Source: Dyella silvae (lineage in GTDB: Bacteria; Pseudomonadota; Gammaproteobacteria; Xanthomonadales; Rhodanobacteraceae). Taken from it: DNA of 64,000 bases. Under the pieces are notes generated by a model. It ran no database searches. It had not been told where the DNA came from and was given only the letters and a program-made list of their open reading frames with translations. Shown here piece by piece: positions 19,831-29,252 of this stretch. The position numbers and the translations under genes were made by a program. Position 1 is the stretch's first letter. Each line of letters starts with the position of its first letter. The stretch is from NCBI RefSeq assembly GCF_026421305.1, contig NZ_JAPJBQ010000001.1:434001-498000 (forward strand), given 5' to 3'.

Positions 19831-20030
19831 GTCCGTTACCTGCGCCTGACCATAGAGATCGCACGGGCGAGCCGCGCGGGTACGCCATTTTCTCAGAAAA
19901 CGCCTGAATCCATTCGTCCATACGCGGCGTCAAGCAGACCTGTGACAGGTGGCCGCAGCACAAGCTTGTCTGATCAAGCGGCATAATAGGCGGCCTCGCG
20001 CTGTCCCGGGCGCTTGTCCCCGATACCTTC

Positions 20031-20804
20031 ATGCCCAGTTCGCTGTCGATTGTGTGCCAGGAACCGCGTCCCGAGCCGGAGCCATCAGAGGGCGACGGCG
20101 AGAGATTCTGTGGCTCCTGTGCGTTTTCCAACGCTTGTCTGGCGACCGGTTATGGCAAGCGCGAGTTGTCAGCGCTGCATTGCCTGGTGGAGCACATTCA
20201 GCCGCGCGGGGATGGTGAGTACGTCTTTCGCCGCGGCGAGCCATTCCGTGCCATCTATGCCGTGCGCAGCGGTTGCGTGAAGACGTCGCTGTTTGGGCGC
20301 GATGGCCGAGAGCAGGTACTGGGTTTTTACCTGCCGGGAGAAGTGATCGGTCTGAACGGCATCTACCCGGAGAGCTACCCGTGTGATGCCATCGCGCTGG
20401 AGTCGTCGGCCTTCTGCCGCTTTTCGTTTCCGGCCGTGAGCCAGTTGGCCTCCGAATTGCCGACGGTACAACACCACTTGTTTAGCCTGTTGAGCCGCGA
20501 GCTTGGCATGGCAAGTCTGCTGGCGGGCGACCACACGGCGGACGAGCGCGTGGCGGCGTTCCTGCTGGATCTGGGCGCGCGGCAGGCCAAGCGTGGTTTG
20601 TCTGACACCGTATTCCGGTTTCCCATGTCGCGCAGCGACATGGCCAACTATCTGCGTCTGGCGTCGGAAACCGTGAGCCGCGTGCTTAGCCGTTTTCGCG
20701 AGAAGCACTGGGTGGAGATAACCGGTCGGCGGGTCACGCTGCGCGCCCCCGACGCTCTCCGTGATGTGGCCGGACCGTTGCTGCCAACCGCCGCGCAACG
20801 CTGA
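20031..20804 (+). CDS. fnr: Oxygen-sensing regulator Fnr/Anr
   Basis: A 257-residue CRP/FNR-family activator. Four cysteines for an oxygen-labile 4Fe-4S cluster are present: C27, C30 and C36 (spacing as in E. coli FNR) and C118 (YPCDAI). The recognition helix region SRSDMANYLRLASETVSRVLSRF carries the E-x-x-S-R pattern that reads TTGAT half-sites. It is convergent with the cbb3 operon, ending 9 bp from ccoS. Fnr-like dyads are found upstream of ccoN, fdxA and nnrS. Anr would be the Pseudomonas name for the same role. Confidence 0.94.
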   Translation: MPSSLSIVCQEPRPEPEPSEGDGERFCGSCAFSNACLATGYGKRELSALHCLVEHIQPRGDGEYVFRRGEPFRAIYAVRSGCVKTSLFGRDGREQVLGFYLPGEVIGLNGIYPESYPCDAIALESSAFCRFSFPAVSQLASELPTVQHHLFSLLSRELGMASLLAGDHTADERVAAFLLDLGARQAKRGLSDTVFRFPMSRSDMANYLRLASETVSRVLSRFREKHWVEITGRRVTLRAPDALRDVAGPLLPTAAQR

Positions 20805-20813
20805 CCCTGGGAT

Positions 20814-21017
20814 TTAGCGCGGCGCGACCTGATCGGTGTCCTCGTGAGGTGTCGCGGCATGCGGCGGTTTCTCTGTTTCCGCTTCTTCCATCAGTGGCAG
20901 CACGCCGGGGCTGTCCAGGTCGTCGAATTGCTGGTGATTGACTGCCCAGAAGAAGATCGCGACCGCCACGATCACGATCACCATGGTCACTGGAATCAGC
21001 ACGAGCAGGATATTCAT
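20814..21017 (-). CDS. ccoS: cbb3 oxidase assembly protein CcoS
   Basis: A 67-residue single-pass membrane protein beginning MNILLVLIPVTMVIVIVAVAIFFWAV and followed by the CcoS-typical QQFDDLDSPG segment. CcoS is needed for haem and copper insertion into the cbb3 oxidase. It overlaps the end of ccoI by 4 bp and is the last gene of the cco operon. Confidence 0.93.
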   Translation of the reverse strand: MNILLVLIPVTMVIVIVAVAIFFWAVNHQQFDDLDSPGVLPLMEEAETEKPPHAATPHEDTDQVAPR

Positions 21018-23236
21018 AGGGGCATCGCCGGCTTGACCTGATCATCGCGTCCGATGCGCCATGCGTTGAGTACCACGACGATCGAGCTGACCGACATGCC
21101 GATGGCAGCCAGCCACGGTGGCACCAAGCCAAACGCCGCGAACGGCACGGCGCACAGGTTGTAGCCCAGCGACCAGCGGCGGCCCTGGGCAATGACATCC
21201 CTCACCTGGCATGCGATGTGGCGGGCGTCGACCAGTCCATGCAGGCGTCCGTGAAGCAGCAGGAAATCCGCGTGCGCCTGTGCCAGCTCCGTGCCGGAGG
21301 CGAGTGCGGCCGAGACATCGGCGCCGGCCAGTACCGGCGCATCGTTGCTGCCGTCGCCAACGGCCAGCGTCACGTGTCCCTGGCTCCGCCGGTGCTGCAG
21401 CAGTGCGAGCTTGTCTTCTGGCGAGCAGCGTGCATGCCATTCCGTAATGCCCAGCTCGCTGGCGATCGTGGCGGCGCGCAGGGCGGTGTCGCCGCTGGCC
21501 ATGATCGTGACCATGCCTTCCTCTCGCATCGACTGCAGTGCCTGCGAGGCATCCGCGCGTAGCGTCTCGCTGACGCGGAACGCGGCGAGCGGCCCAGACG
21601 CATCGGCGAGCCAGAGATCGCCTTCGCCAGCGTGAGACGCATCGTTGCCTGTTCCGGCGAACGCTGCGTGCCCGAGACGCAGCATGTGACCACCGATTTG
21701 CCCTGCAACACCTTGGCCCTGCGACACGCGGACATCCTGCATGTCCTGATGTGCGACGGGGCCGGTGGCGCGGGCTACGGCGCGAGCGATGGGGTGGGAG
21801 CTTTCTCGCGCCAGCGCGGCGGCGAGTGGAAGCCATGCCGTCTTGTCGGACGGCCCGATGGTGCGTACTTCTGCCAGATCGATATGCGGCTCAGTCAGCG
21901 TGCCGGTTTTGTCGAACATGGCGACGTCGACGTTGGCCATGCGCGCCAACGCGCTGCTGTCCGCAACCAGTACGCCGCGCTGCGCCAATACGCCCAGCGC
22001 GCGCGTCAATGCACTGGGGGCGGTGAGGGCGAAAGCGCAAGGGCAGGCGATCACCAATACGGCCACCGCGGACTCGAACGCGCGAGAGGGCTCGAATATC
22101 AGCCAGCCGACAGCCGTCGCCAGTGTCAGCAGCAGCACACGCGCCACAAAGCGGCCGAGCTCGCTATCGTTCACTACGGACGCGGCATTACGGGCGACGC
22201 GGGTTCGTGTGCTGAGCGCACCCACGCGAGCGGCGGCGGTCTCGTCACCGCTGTGCTCGACGCGTAGCTCAGCGGGGCCATCGATGAGCACACTGCCTGC
22301 CACCAGTCGCTCACCACGCTGTCGGCATACCGGTCGTGATTCGCCCGACAGCAGGGATTCGTCCACCTGTACGGTGTCGCTTTCAAGCAGTCCGTCGGCC
22401 GGCACCGCGGCGCCTTCGCTGATGTGGACGCGATCACCCGGGAGCAGTTCGATGGCCGGAATGGTTTCCAGGCTGCCATCGTCGCGGCGGCGTTCGGCGA
22501 GCAGTGGTGTACTGTCGATCACGGCGTCGCCCAATGCGCCGCTGCGATGGCGTGCTTTGAGCTCGACGTAGCGGCCTGCGAGCAGCAGAAACACGAACAT
22601 GCTCACCGAATCGAAATAGATATCGCCGCTGCCGCGCACGGTATTGAGTGTACTGGCCAGAAACACCAGCCATACGGCCAGCGCCACCGGCAGGTTGATG
22701 CCGAGCCGGCGTTCACGCAGCTCTTGCCACGCGCCACGCACGAAGGGATGCGCAGAGTAGAACACCACAGGTGCGGTGGAGATCAGGCTTAGCCAGCGGA
22801 ACAGGCCGCGCGTGGTGAAGTCTACGAAGTCCACCACGCCGATGTAGATCACAAACGCATAGGTCATCACCTGCATGGCGCACATGCCTGCGACCAGCAG
22901 CCGCTTGAGCATGTCGTGAGCTTCGCGCGAACGCGAGTCGTCAATGCTGTCGCTACGCAACGGCTGCGCAGCGCAACGCATGGAGGCAAACGTCTGCAGG
23001 AGGGCCGGCAGCGACGTGCGCTCCCGATCCCACACCACCCGCACGCGCTTGGACGGCGCGTCGACGGAGACGCGCCGCACGCCGGGCAGGGCATGGATCA
23101 CCTGTTCAAGCCGCAGTATCTGGCGAGCGCCCTGCAGTGCATCGACACGCAGGGCGACTTCGCTGTGTCCGTCACGTCTCTTGCGTAATACCTGCGCGGC
23201 AAGCTGTGGATGCGCCCAGGCTTCGTAGGTGTTCAT
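21014..23236 (-). CDS. ccoI: Cu-exporting P1B-type ATPase CcoI
   Basis: A 740-residue heavy-metal P-type ATPase that supplies copper for cbb3 oxidase. It has the transmembrane metal site CPC (ACPCAF), the phosphorylation motif DKTGTLT, a TGES-equivalent SGES loop and the hinge GDGSNDAPVL. Unusually, the N-terminal metal-binding region is degenerate: the HMA-like stretch (ALQGARQILRLEQVIHALPGV) lacks the CxxC pair, and the N-terminal cysteine ribbon common in CcoI is missing. The membrane transport core is complete. It overlaps ccoS and the small upstream gene by 4 bp each. Confidence 0.93.
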   Translation of the reverse strand: MNTYEAWAHPQLAAQVLRKRRDGHSEVALRVDALQGARQILRLEQVIHALPGVRRVSVDAPSKRVRVVWDRERTSLPALLQTFASMRCAAQPLRSDSIDDSRSREAHDMLKRLLVAGMCAMQVMTYAFVIYIGVVDFVDFTTRGLFRWLSLISTAPVVFYSAHPFVRGAWQELRERRLGINLPVALAVWLVFLASTLNTVRGSGDIYFDSVSMFVFLLLAGRYVELKARHRSGALGDAVIDSTPLLAERRRDDGSLETIPAIELLPGDRVHISEGAAVPADGLLESDTVQVDESLLSGESRPVCRQRGERLVAGSVLIDGPAELRVEHSGDETAAARVGALSTRTRVARNAASVVNDSELGRFVARVLLLTLATAVGWLIFEPSRAFESAVAVLVIACPCAFALTAPSALTRALGVLAQRGVLVADSSALARMANVDVAMFDKTGTLTEPHIDLAEVRTIGPSDKTAWLPLAAALARESSHPIARAVARATGPVAHQDMQDVRVSQGQGVAGQIGGHMLRLGHAAFAGTGNDASHAGEGDLWLADASGPLAAFRVSETLRADASQALQSMREEGMVTIMASGDTALRAATIASELGITEWHARCSPEDKLALLQHRRSQGHVTLAVGDGSNDAPVLAGADVSAALASGTELAQAHADFLLLHGRLHGLVDARHIACQVRDVIAQGRRWSLGYNLCAVPFAAFGLVPPWLAAIGMSVSSIVVVLNAWRIGRDDQVKPAMPL

Positions 23237-23445
23237 GTGGGCTTGCGGCTGCTGTGACTGCTGGAGGGTACGCCGAACACTTTGTGCGGCGTATCCACGG
23301 GATCATCGGCGTGGCGCGAGCCCAGCACAATCAGCCATACGCAGCCTGCAAGCGAGGCACCGAAAATCGCCAGCCCCAGCCAGAGTATCGGTTGGCGGTA
23401 CCAGGCCGAGGCGGGCGATGCGGATTGAACATGGCTAGTCGACAT
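23233..23445 (-). CDS. Small membrane protein in the cco operon (FixH/CcoH position)
   Basis: A 70-residue protein with one transmembrane helix (QPILWLGLAIFGASLAGCVWLIVLG) and a short polar tail ending SSSHSSRKPT. Its start at 23445 lies 11 bp inside the end of ccoP, and its stop overlaps ccoI. Position and topology match FixH/CcoH, which is normally about 150 residues; the usual periplasmic domain is missing. It could be a minimal CcoH, a CcoH remnant or a different accessory peptide. Confidence 0.65.
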   Translation of the reverse strand: MSTSHVQSASPASAWYRQPILWLGLAIFGASLAGCVWLIVLGSRHADDPVDTPHKVFGVPSSSHSSRKPT

Positions 23446-24337
23446 GATCCTGATGGGAGAGGTGATACACGTAGGCGGCCAGCACGCGAATCTGGTCGTC
23501 GGTAAGCCGCGGACTCCATGCCGGCATCTGCCCCTGGCGGCCATCGTGAATACTCTTCTCGACGTCGGCTACGTTGCCGCCGTGCAACCAGATCTTGTCG
23601 GTGAGATTGGGCGCACCCAGGGCCTGGTTGCCCTTGCCATCCGGACCGTGGCATGCCGCGCAGGTCGCAAACAGGGGCTTGGCGGCCTCCGCTTGCTGCT
23701 CGTTGTGCGGCGAGCCTGACAGGCTGAGCACGTACTGGGCGAGGTTTTTCACGTTCTCTTCGCCGAGGCTTGCCCATGGCGGCATCACGCCGGCGCGGCC
23801 GTCGTGGATGGAGGTGAAGATCGCTTTGCCGTCACCACCGTACAGCCAGTCGTTGTCAGTGAGGTCGGGCGCACCCACCAGCTGATTGCCCTTGCCTGCA
23901 CGGCCGTGGCAGGCAGCACAGTTGTCCCGGAAAAGAACCTCTCCGAGATGCAGGGCCTGTTTATCCTGCGAGAGCTGCTCGATCGGGTAGAGCGAGAAGC
24001 GCGTCATCTCATCGCCCAGCTTGGCATTGTTGGCGGCGGTGTGTTCTGCCAGTTCATTGTGCGAGGTCCAGTCCAGCAGGCCCTTGGCCCGGCCGAAGCC
24101 GGGGAACAGAGCCAGATAGATGAAGCCGACGATGAACATGCTGGCCGACAGCACAATCCACCAGCGCGGAAGATTGCGCACGCCTTCGCGCAGTACGCCA
24201 TGCGCCCACACGTGACCGCTGGTGCCGTCTTTCTGCACCGGAATCTTGGCGCGTGGCGCCCACAGAAACAGGAACAGAGTGATGCCCAGGTTGAACACAA
24301 TCAGGAACATGATCCATAGCGACCAGAACAGGCTCAT
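23435..24337 (-). CDS. ccoP: cbb3-type cytochrome c oxidase subunit CcoP
   Basis: A 300-residue dihaem cytochrome c anchored by N-terminal membrane helices. The two haem sites are CAACH at C140-H144 and CAACH at C226-H230, with distal Met in MPPW and MPAW. CcoP passes electrons from the bc1 complex to CcoO and CcoN. It overlaps ccoQ by 4 bp. Confidence 0.97.
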   Translation of the reverse strand: MSLFWSLWIMFLIVFNLGITLFLFLWAPRAKIPVQKDGTSGHVWAHGVLREGVRNLPRWWIVLSASMFIVGFIYLALFPGFGRAKGLLDWTSHNELAEHTAANNAKLGDEMTRFSLYPIEQLSQDKQALHLGEVLFRDNCAACHGRAGKGNQLVGAPDLTDNDWLYGGDGKAIFTSIHDGRAGVMPPWASLGEENVKNLAQYVLSLSGSPHNEQQAEAAKPLFATCAACHGPDGKGNQALGAPNLTDKIWLHGGNVADVEKSIHDGRQGQMPAWSPRLTDDQIRVLAAYVYHLSHQDHVD

Positions 24338-24540
24338 GGCTGCTGATCCTTTGCGCGTGCATTCTGCGTCGCGCCGTAGTGGTCCATGTCGTCTTCCATC
24401 GGGAGTTGCGCCATGCGATCGAACGGCTTCTTATGACGGCCGCTCCACGCCCAAGCCCAGATGCAGATAAAGGTGAACATGATCACCACGATGATCACGC
24501 CGGTGAGGTGTCCCCAGAAATCGGTCCAGACATCGCTCAT
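24334..24540 (-). CDS. ccoQ: cbb3 oxidase subunit CcoQ
   Basis: A 68-residue single-pass protein ([18 protein letters not shown] then a polar tail with [18 protein letters not shown]). This matches the CcoQ family, which stabilises the CcoNOP core. It overlaps both ccoO and ccoP by 4 bp. Confidence 0.94.
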   Translation of the reverse strand: MSDVWTDFWGHLTGVIIVVIMFTFICIWAWAWSGRHKKPFDRMAQLPMEDDMDHYGATQNARAKDQQP

Positions 24541-25199
24541 GGCTCACCTCCATCGCTGGCCGGTGCGGATGCTCCCGTGCCTGCGGCGACCGGTTCGTTC
24601 TTGATGCCGAGGCCTTGCAGGTAGGCGATGAGCGCCTGCATCTCCGTCTTGTCTTTCACGGCCCCCGGCACGCTGGCGATGTCGGCGTCGGTGTACGGGT
24701 CGCCCAGCTTGCGCAACCCGCGCATGCGCGCCTGGATGTCAGCGGCATCCAGCTTGGTCTTGGTCAGCCAGGGGTAGCCGGGCATATTCGATTCGGGCAC
24801 GACCTGGCGGGGGTTCGTCATGTGGAGCTCGTGCCACAGGTCGGAATACTTGCCGCCGACGCGTGCGAGGTCGGGGCCGGTGCGCTTGGAACCCCATTGG
24901 AACGGACGGTCATACACCGACTCTTCCGCGATCGAGTAGTGACCGTAGCGTTGGGTCTCGGCGCGCAGGGCACGAATCATCTGCGAATGGCACAGATAGC
25001 AGCCTTCGCGCACATAGATATCGCGCCCGGCCAGGCGCACCGGGTCATAGGGCTTCACCGTGGCGGGCGCCTTGACCGCATGGGCTTCCATGAACAGCGG
25101 GGTGATCTCGGCCAGGCCGCCGATCGACACCATCACCGCGGTAAGGATGCCGAGCAGGCCGGCGTGCTTTTCAATCGCTTCGAACTGTTTATAGGACAT
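24537..25199 (-). CDS. ccoO: cbb3-type cytochrome c oxidase subunit CcoO
   Basis: A 220-residue monohaem cytochrome c with an N-terminal membrane anchor ([19 protein letters not shown]) and the haem site CYLCH at C67-H71. The axial Met is likely in SNMPGYPWL. CcoO belongs to the catalytic core with CcoN. Ten bases separate it from ccoN. Confidence 0.97.
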   Translation of the reverse strand: MSYKQFEAIEKHAGLLGILTAVMVSIGGLAEITPLFMEAHAVKAPATVKPYDPVRLAGRDIYVREGCYLCHSQMIRALRAETQRYGHYSIAEESVYDRPFQWGSKRTGPDLARVGGKYSDLWHELHMTNPRQVVPESNMPGYPWLTKTKLDAADIQARMRGLRKLGDPYTDADIASVPGAVKDKTEMQALIAYLQGLGIKNEPVAAGTGASAPASDGGEP

Positions 25200-25209
25200 G
25201 GCGCGCTCC

Positions 25210-26676
25210 TCAACCGGCTGCCGGCAGTGGGGCGGGCACCTGATGCGGTTCCGGCTCGGGAATCGGTACAGGAATCGGCTTGATCAAGCGGGCTCGCGCG
25301 TCAGCGGCCGTGTGCCACAGGTTCCAGGCCATCACCACCATGCCCGACAGCACCAGCACGCCGCCAAACCAGCGGATGAGATACATCGGCTTTATGGCGA
25401 TCAGGCTGTCCAGGAACGAATAGGTCAGCGAACCGTCGGCGTTGGTGGCGCGCCACATCAGGCCCTCGGTGACGCCGGCCGTCCACATCGAGCCTACATA
25501 GAGCAGCAGGCCGCTGAGGTGCAGCCAGAAGTGCAGTTCCATGCCGGCGCGCGAATACATCGCCTCCTGGCCGAGCGCGCGCGGCGCCATGGCATAGAGC
25601 GAGCCGATGGTGATCATGGCCACCCAGCCGATGGAACCCGAATGCACGTGGGCAATGGTCCAGTCGGTGTAGTGCGACAACGAATTGACCGTCTTGATCG
25701 CCATCATCGAGCCTTCGAAGGTGGCGGCGGCATAGAACACCAGCGCGAGCACCATGAATTTGGCGGCCGGGTCGGTTTTAAGTTTTGACCAGGAACCATT
25801 GAAGGTCAGCAGGCCATTGGCCGCCGAGCCCCAGCTGGGCATCAGAAGGATCAACGAGAACGCCATGCCGACCGATTGCACCCAGTCGGGCAGGGCGGTG
25901 TACATCAGGTGGTGCGAGCCGGCCCACATGTAGACCGAAATCAGCGCCCAGAAATTGACGATGGAGAAGCGGTAGCTCCACAGCGGCTGCTGGGCCTGGC
26001 GCGGCACGAAGTAATACATCATGCCCAGGAAGCCCGCCGTGAGGAAAAACGCCACGGCATTGTGGCCATACCACCACTGCACCATGGCATCGACCACGCC
26101 GGAGTACACCGGGTACGACTTGGTGAGGCTGACGGGCAGCGCGATGTTGTTGACGATATGCAGCAGGCCTACGGCGATGATGAATGCGCCGTAGTACCAA
26201 TTGGCGACGTAGATGTGCTTGATACGCCGGCGGGCCAGCGTGGCGAAGAACACGACGCCAAAGGACACCCAGACCACGGCGATCAGGATATCGACGAACC
26301 ATTCCGGTTCCGCGTATTCCTTGCTCTGGGTGATACCCAGCGGCATGGTCGTCATGGCGAGCACGCATACCAGCTGCCAACCCCAGAAGGTCATCAGGGC
26401 CAGGTTGGGCAACGCCAGCCGGGTGTGGCCTGTGCGCTGCACCACGTAGTAGCAGGTGCCCATCAAGGCCGAGCCGCCGAAGGCGAAAATCACGCCGAAG
26501 GTGTGGTCAGGACGGATGCGGCTGAAGGTCAGCCAGGGAATGTCGAAGTTCAGGGCTGGCCACATCAACTCGGCAGCGGCGTAAACGCCTACCGACATGC
26601 CGATGATTCCCCACACGGCGGCGGCCAGCAGGAACAGTCGAACTACTCTGTCGTGGTAGTACTCAGTGTTCGGCAT
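25210..26676 (-). CDS. ccoN: cbb3-type cytochrome c oxidase catalytic subunit CcoN
   Basis: A 488-residue multi-pass haem-copper oxidase subunit starting [23 protein letters not shown]. Conserved His-bearing segments for haem b and the haem b3-CuB site are visible ([41 protein letters not shown]). It reduces oxygen to water with high affinity, allowing respiration at low oxygen. The frame is open to 26772, but the ATG at 26676 gives the family N-terminus. The operon order is ccoN-O-Q-P-small gene-ccoI-ccoS. Confidence 0.97.
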   Translation of the reverse strand: MPNTEYYHDRVVRLFLLAAAVWGIIGMSVGVYAAAELMWPALNFDIPWLTFSRIRPDHTFGVIFAFGGSALMGTCYYVVQRTGHTRLALPNLALMTFWGWQLVCVLAMTTMPLGITQSKEYAEPEWFVDILIAVVWVSFGVVFFATLARRRIKHIYVANWYYGAFIIAVGLLHIVNNIALPVSLTKSYPVYSGVVDAMVQWWYGHNAVAFFLTAGFLGMMYYFVPRQAQQPLWSYRFSIVNFWALISVYMWAGSHHLMYTALPDWVQSVGMAFSLILLMPSWGSAANGLLTFNGSWSKLKTDPAAKFMVLALVFYAAATFEGSMMAIKTVNSLSHYTDWTIAHVHSGSIGWVAMITIGSLYAMAPRALGQEAMYSRAGMELHFWLHLSGLLLYVGSMWTAGVTEGLMWRATNADGSLTYSFLDSLIAIKPMYLIRWFGGVLVLSGMVVMAWNLWHTAADARARLIKPIPVPIPEPEPHQVPAPLPAAG

Positions 26677-26733
26677 ACGGAAACTACCCTCATTAATTGG
26701 CGGGATGTTGCCCTGCAGAAACGTCGCACTTCG

Positions 26734-26747
26734 ATGACACAGATCAT
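26734..26747 (-). promoter_or_regulatory. Fnr/Anr-like dyad upstream of ccoN
   Basis: ATGAC-ACAG-ATCAT matches 7 of 10 fixed positions of TTGAT-N4-ATCAA with the correct spacing. Its centre is about 64 bp upstream of the ccoN start, suitable for class II activation with a short leader. An fnr gene lies at the other end of the operon. Confidence 0.6.
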
Positions 26748-26852
26748 TTTTTCGCAGCGGCCCCCACACCACTCACGTGGTACGTTGCCGCAGGTTGGAG
26801 CCCCTCTGCCCATCATGCGACTTTTGCCTGCCTGTTGTCTTCAGTAATTTCT

Positions 26853-26866
26853 CTGACATGAATCAG
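26853..26866 (+). promoter_or_regulatory. Fnr/Anr-like dyad upstream of fdxA
   Basis: CTGAC-ATGA-ATCAG matches 7 of 10 fixed positions of the Fnr consensus, with correct spacing and perfectly mirrored CTGA/TCAG arms. It is centred about 61 bp upstream of the fdxA start. The 244-bp gap between divergent ccoN and fdxA thus carries one such dyad per gene. Confidence 0.5.
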
Positions 26867-26920
26867 GGAGATAGGCCCTGGTCACCGGTAGGCTGCGCGG
26901 TCAGGCCCGAGGGATAAGGC

Positions 26921-27244
26921 ATGACCCACGTCGTCACCGAAAACTGCATCAACTGCAAGCACACCGATTGCGTCGAGGTGTGCCCTGTGGACTGCTTCCA
27001 CGAGGGCCCCAATTTCCTCGTGATCGACCCCGATGAGTGCATCGACTGCACTCTGTGCGTCGACGAGTGCCCGGTAGACGCCATCTATGCCGAGGGCGAC
27101 GTGCCGTCGGACCAGTCCCTGTTTATCAAGATCAACGCGGAGCTGGCCCGTCAGTGGCCCGTGATCACCGCCAAGAAACCGGCCATGCCGGATGCTGCCG
27201 CGTGGGACGGCAAGCCCGGCAAGCGCGACCTGTTGATCCGCTAA
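26921..27244 (+). CDS. fdxA: Ferredoxin FdxA (7Fe type)
   Basis: A 107-residue ferredoxin. The N-terminal cluster motifs [18 protein letters not shown] and [14 protein letters not shown] give the pattern for one 3Fe-4S and one 4Fe-4S cluster, as in Azotobacter FdI and Pseudomonas FdxA. The C-terminal extension ([19 protein letters not shown]) is typical of the FdxA family. It is divergent from the cbb3 operon and ends 6 bp from the convergent FTR1 gene. Confidence 0.95.
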   Translation: MTHVVTENCINCKHTDCVEVCPVDCFHEGPNFLVIDPDECIDCTLCVDECPVDAIYAEGDVPSDQSLFIKINAELARQWPVITAKKPAMPDAAAWDGKPGKRDLLIR

Positions 27245-27250
27245 GGCCGC

Positions 27251-29185
27251 TCAGGCCGTACGTGCGCGCCAGCGGTTGAACGCGAATCCGGTGGCCAACA
27301 TCACCGCTACCGCAAGCTGAGCGAGCAGCGATTGCCAGGTGGGGTAGATGCCCAACAGGTCGACGGACGGCACGGGAGCCACCGTTACCGAGGTCCAGCC
27401 GGCCTCCTGCAGCGCCGCCACGCCCTTGCCGGTCAGCACCACGGCAAGCACGGCAATCACCGCCGAGCTGATGGAGAAGAACAGGCCCAGCGGCAGGCGA
27501 CGGCTGGTACGCAGCAGCGCCCAGGCGATCAGGCCCAGCAGCAGTGCGCCGGTGACGATGCCTGCGAGTAGCCATATCCCCTGGCCCTCATTCCACAGGG
27601 CTGCGTAAAACAGGATGGTCTCGAATACTTCGCGGTAGACGGAAATAAAGGTCAGGCCGAACACGAACCACGCCGAGCGGCGATCCAGTGCAGTGGTCAT
27701 TTTCGCTTTGAGGTAGGCCTGCCAGCGGCCGCCGATGCTCTTCTGATGCATCCACAGCCCCACGCCAAGCAGTACGGCAGCGGCGAACAGCGAGGAAAGC
27801 CCTTCGGTCAGTTCCCGGCTCGCGCCGCTGATCGAGATGGCGTAGCGAGCGACGGCCCAGGTGATCCCGCCGGCGAGCAACGCGAGCAGCCAGCCGGCGT
27901 GCACATAGCGCGTGGCGTCATGCCGGTCGGCCTTGCGCAAAAAGGCGAGCAACGCCACAACCACCAGCAAGGCCTCTAACCCCTCGCGTACGAGGATGGT
28001 GAACGCGCCAAGAAAAATCGTCAGCGGGTTGCTCGCCGCTTCGGCTACTACTGCATCCGCCCTGACCAATAGCGCATCGATGGACGATGCACTCGATGCG
28101 ACTTCATCAGCGCTGCCTTGTTTCGACAACAACGTGCGATAGGCGCCCATGCCTGTTTCGATAGTGGCGCGCAGCGCTGCATCATGCGCATTGAGCTGTG
28201 CTTCGACCGGCTCCACGCCGTCGAGATAGGCCGACAGCGCGAACTGGCGGGCTTCCTCGACGGAGCCGTTGCGGTAAGCGGTCACGCTCGCCGCCAGACG
28301 GGCACGCGCCAACGGAATACCCGCCAGCGCCTGATGTACGGCCTGCGGGTGGCTGCGCAGGTAGCCGACGATAAGTCTTGCCTGCTCCTGGCCCAGCGCG
28401 GGCGCCAGTTGCGTCACGCGGGCACGGGAAAGCTCATTGAGCGAGGTGATATCGCTGCGCGCGGAATCGTTGTGGTGCCATGCCTGTTCGCCTTGGCTGG
28501 GAGCGTCGGGATACGCCAGTGTGCCGACGTAGTAGGCCAGCGCCCAGCGGTCGTTATCGGAAAGCGCGGTGGCATAGCTCGCCATGGGCGTGCCTTCGAC
28601 ACCCTGTGTGATGACTTCATAGAGCGAGAGCGCACTGCGCTGGTCCGCACGTGTCTGGTCAGTGAAATCGATCGGACGGGGTGACAGGGTTTGCCCGACC
28701 GGGCCATCACCGCGGCCGCCCGTGCCATGGCACGCGGCGCACTGGGACTGGTACAGCGCGGCACCGTGGGCCAGATTCGGCGCATGGGAGGGCGCGGTGG
28801 GAACGGGATAGGCCTGCAGCAATGCATCGGCCAGCGCGTGCGCGTGTTGCGCCACATCGCCTTGCGAAGCCTTGGCATCGATCGATGCCACAAGCGTGTC
28901 TGCCTCATGCAACAGGCCCGATGATGCGGACGATGGCGGGAGGCTACGGATACGCTCGCGCGCATTGCGCGCAAATTCCTGCATTTCGGCGTATTCCGAC
29001 GGGCTCACCACCGTGCCGTCGCGAACAGCGCCCGCGTAGTCAGTCGCGAGATAGTCGAGCATCTGCCATGTCTGCGAGACGGCGGCCGATGTATCCGGCG
29101 ACTCTGCCGCGACTGTCAGACCAGTGCAGGCCAGCCACAGAACGAGCAGGCTGGCCATCCACTTACTAATGCGAGTCATTCTCAT
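27251..29185 (-). CDS. Cytochrome c-FTR1 fusion iron permease
   Basis: A 644-residue protein. After a signal peptide (ISKWMASLLVLWLACTGLTVAA) the periplasmic part carries a class I cytochrome c site, CAACH near residues 150-154. The C-terminal half is an FTR1 permease with seven or so helices and the iron motifs REGLE and YREVFE. FTR1 permeases take up iron coupled to oxidation of Fe(II), and the cytochrome could carry those electrons away. A strong Fur box overlaps the start codon. No EfeO or EfeB partner is adjacent. Confidence 0.88.
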   Translation of the reverse strand: MRMTRISKWMASLLVLWLACTGLTVAAESPDTSAAVSQTWQMLDYLATDYAGAVRDGTVVSPSEYAEMQEFARNARERIRSLPPSSASSGLLHEADTLVASIDAKASQGDVAQHAHALADALLQAYPVPTAPSHAPNLAHGAALYQSQCAACHGTGGRGDGPVGQTLSPRPIDFTDQTRADQRSALSLYEVITQGVEGTPMASYATALSDNDRWALAYYVGTLAYPDAPSQGEQAWHHNDSARSDITSLNELSRARVTQLAPALGQEQARLIVGYLRSHPQAVHQALAGIPLARARLAASVTAYRNGSVEEARQFALSAYLDGVEPVEAQLNAHDAALRATIETGMGAYRTLLSKQGSADEVASSASSIDALLVRADAVVAEAASNPLTIFLGAFTILVREGLEALLVVVALLAFLRKADRHDATRYVHAGWLLALLAGGITWAVARYAISISGASRELTEGLSSLFAAAVLLGVGLWMHQKSIGGRWQAYLKAKMTTALDRRSAWFVFGLTFISVYREVFETILFYAALWNEGQGIWLLAGIVTGALLLGLIAWALLRTSRRLPLGLFFSISSAVIAVLAVVLTGKGVAALQEAGWTSVTVAPVPSVDLLGIYPTWQSLLAQLAVAVMLATGFAFNRWRARTA

Positions 29186-29186
29186 T
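29168..29186 (-). promoter_or_regulatory. Fur box overlapping the start of the FTR1 gene
   Basis: Read on the minus strand, AATGAGAATGACTCGCATT matches the Xanthomonas-type Fur box AATGAGAATGATTCTCATT at 17 of 19 positions. It covers the start codon at 29185, so Fur with iron would block initiation or early elongation. Confidence 0.75.
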
Positions 29187-29252
29187 AAATAAGTGTACTC
29201 CTGTTTCCGTGCTCACGTGCAACGGAAAGACACCGCATTGGTTGCTGCGGTA

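Noticed and set aside
19964-19979. GCTTG-N6-CAAGC dyad upstream of fnr as an Fnr autoregulatory site
   Set aside because: Only the right half (ATCAA) fits; the left half does not match TTGAT at the needed spacing. It may still be an operator for something else.
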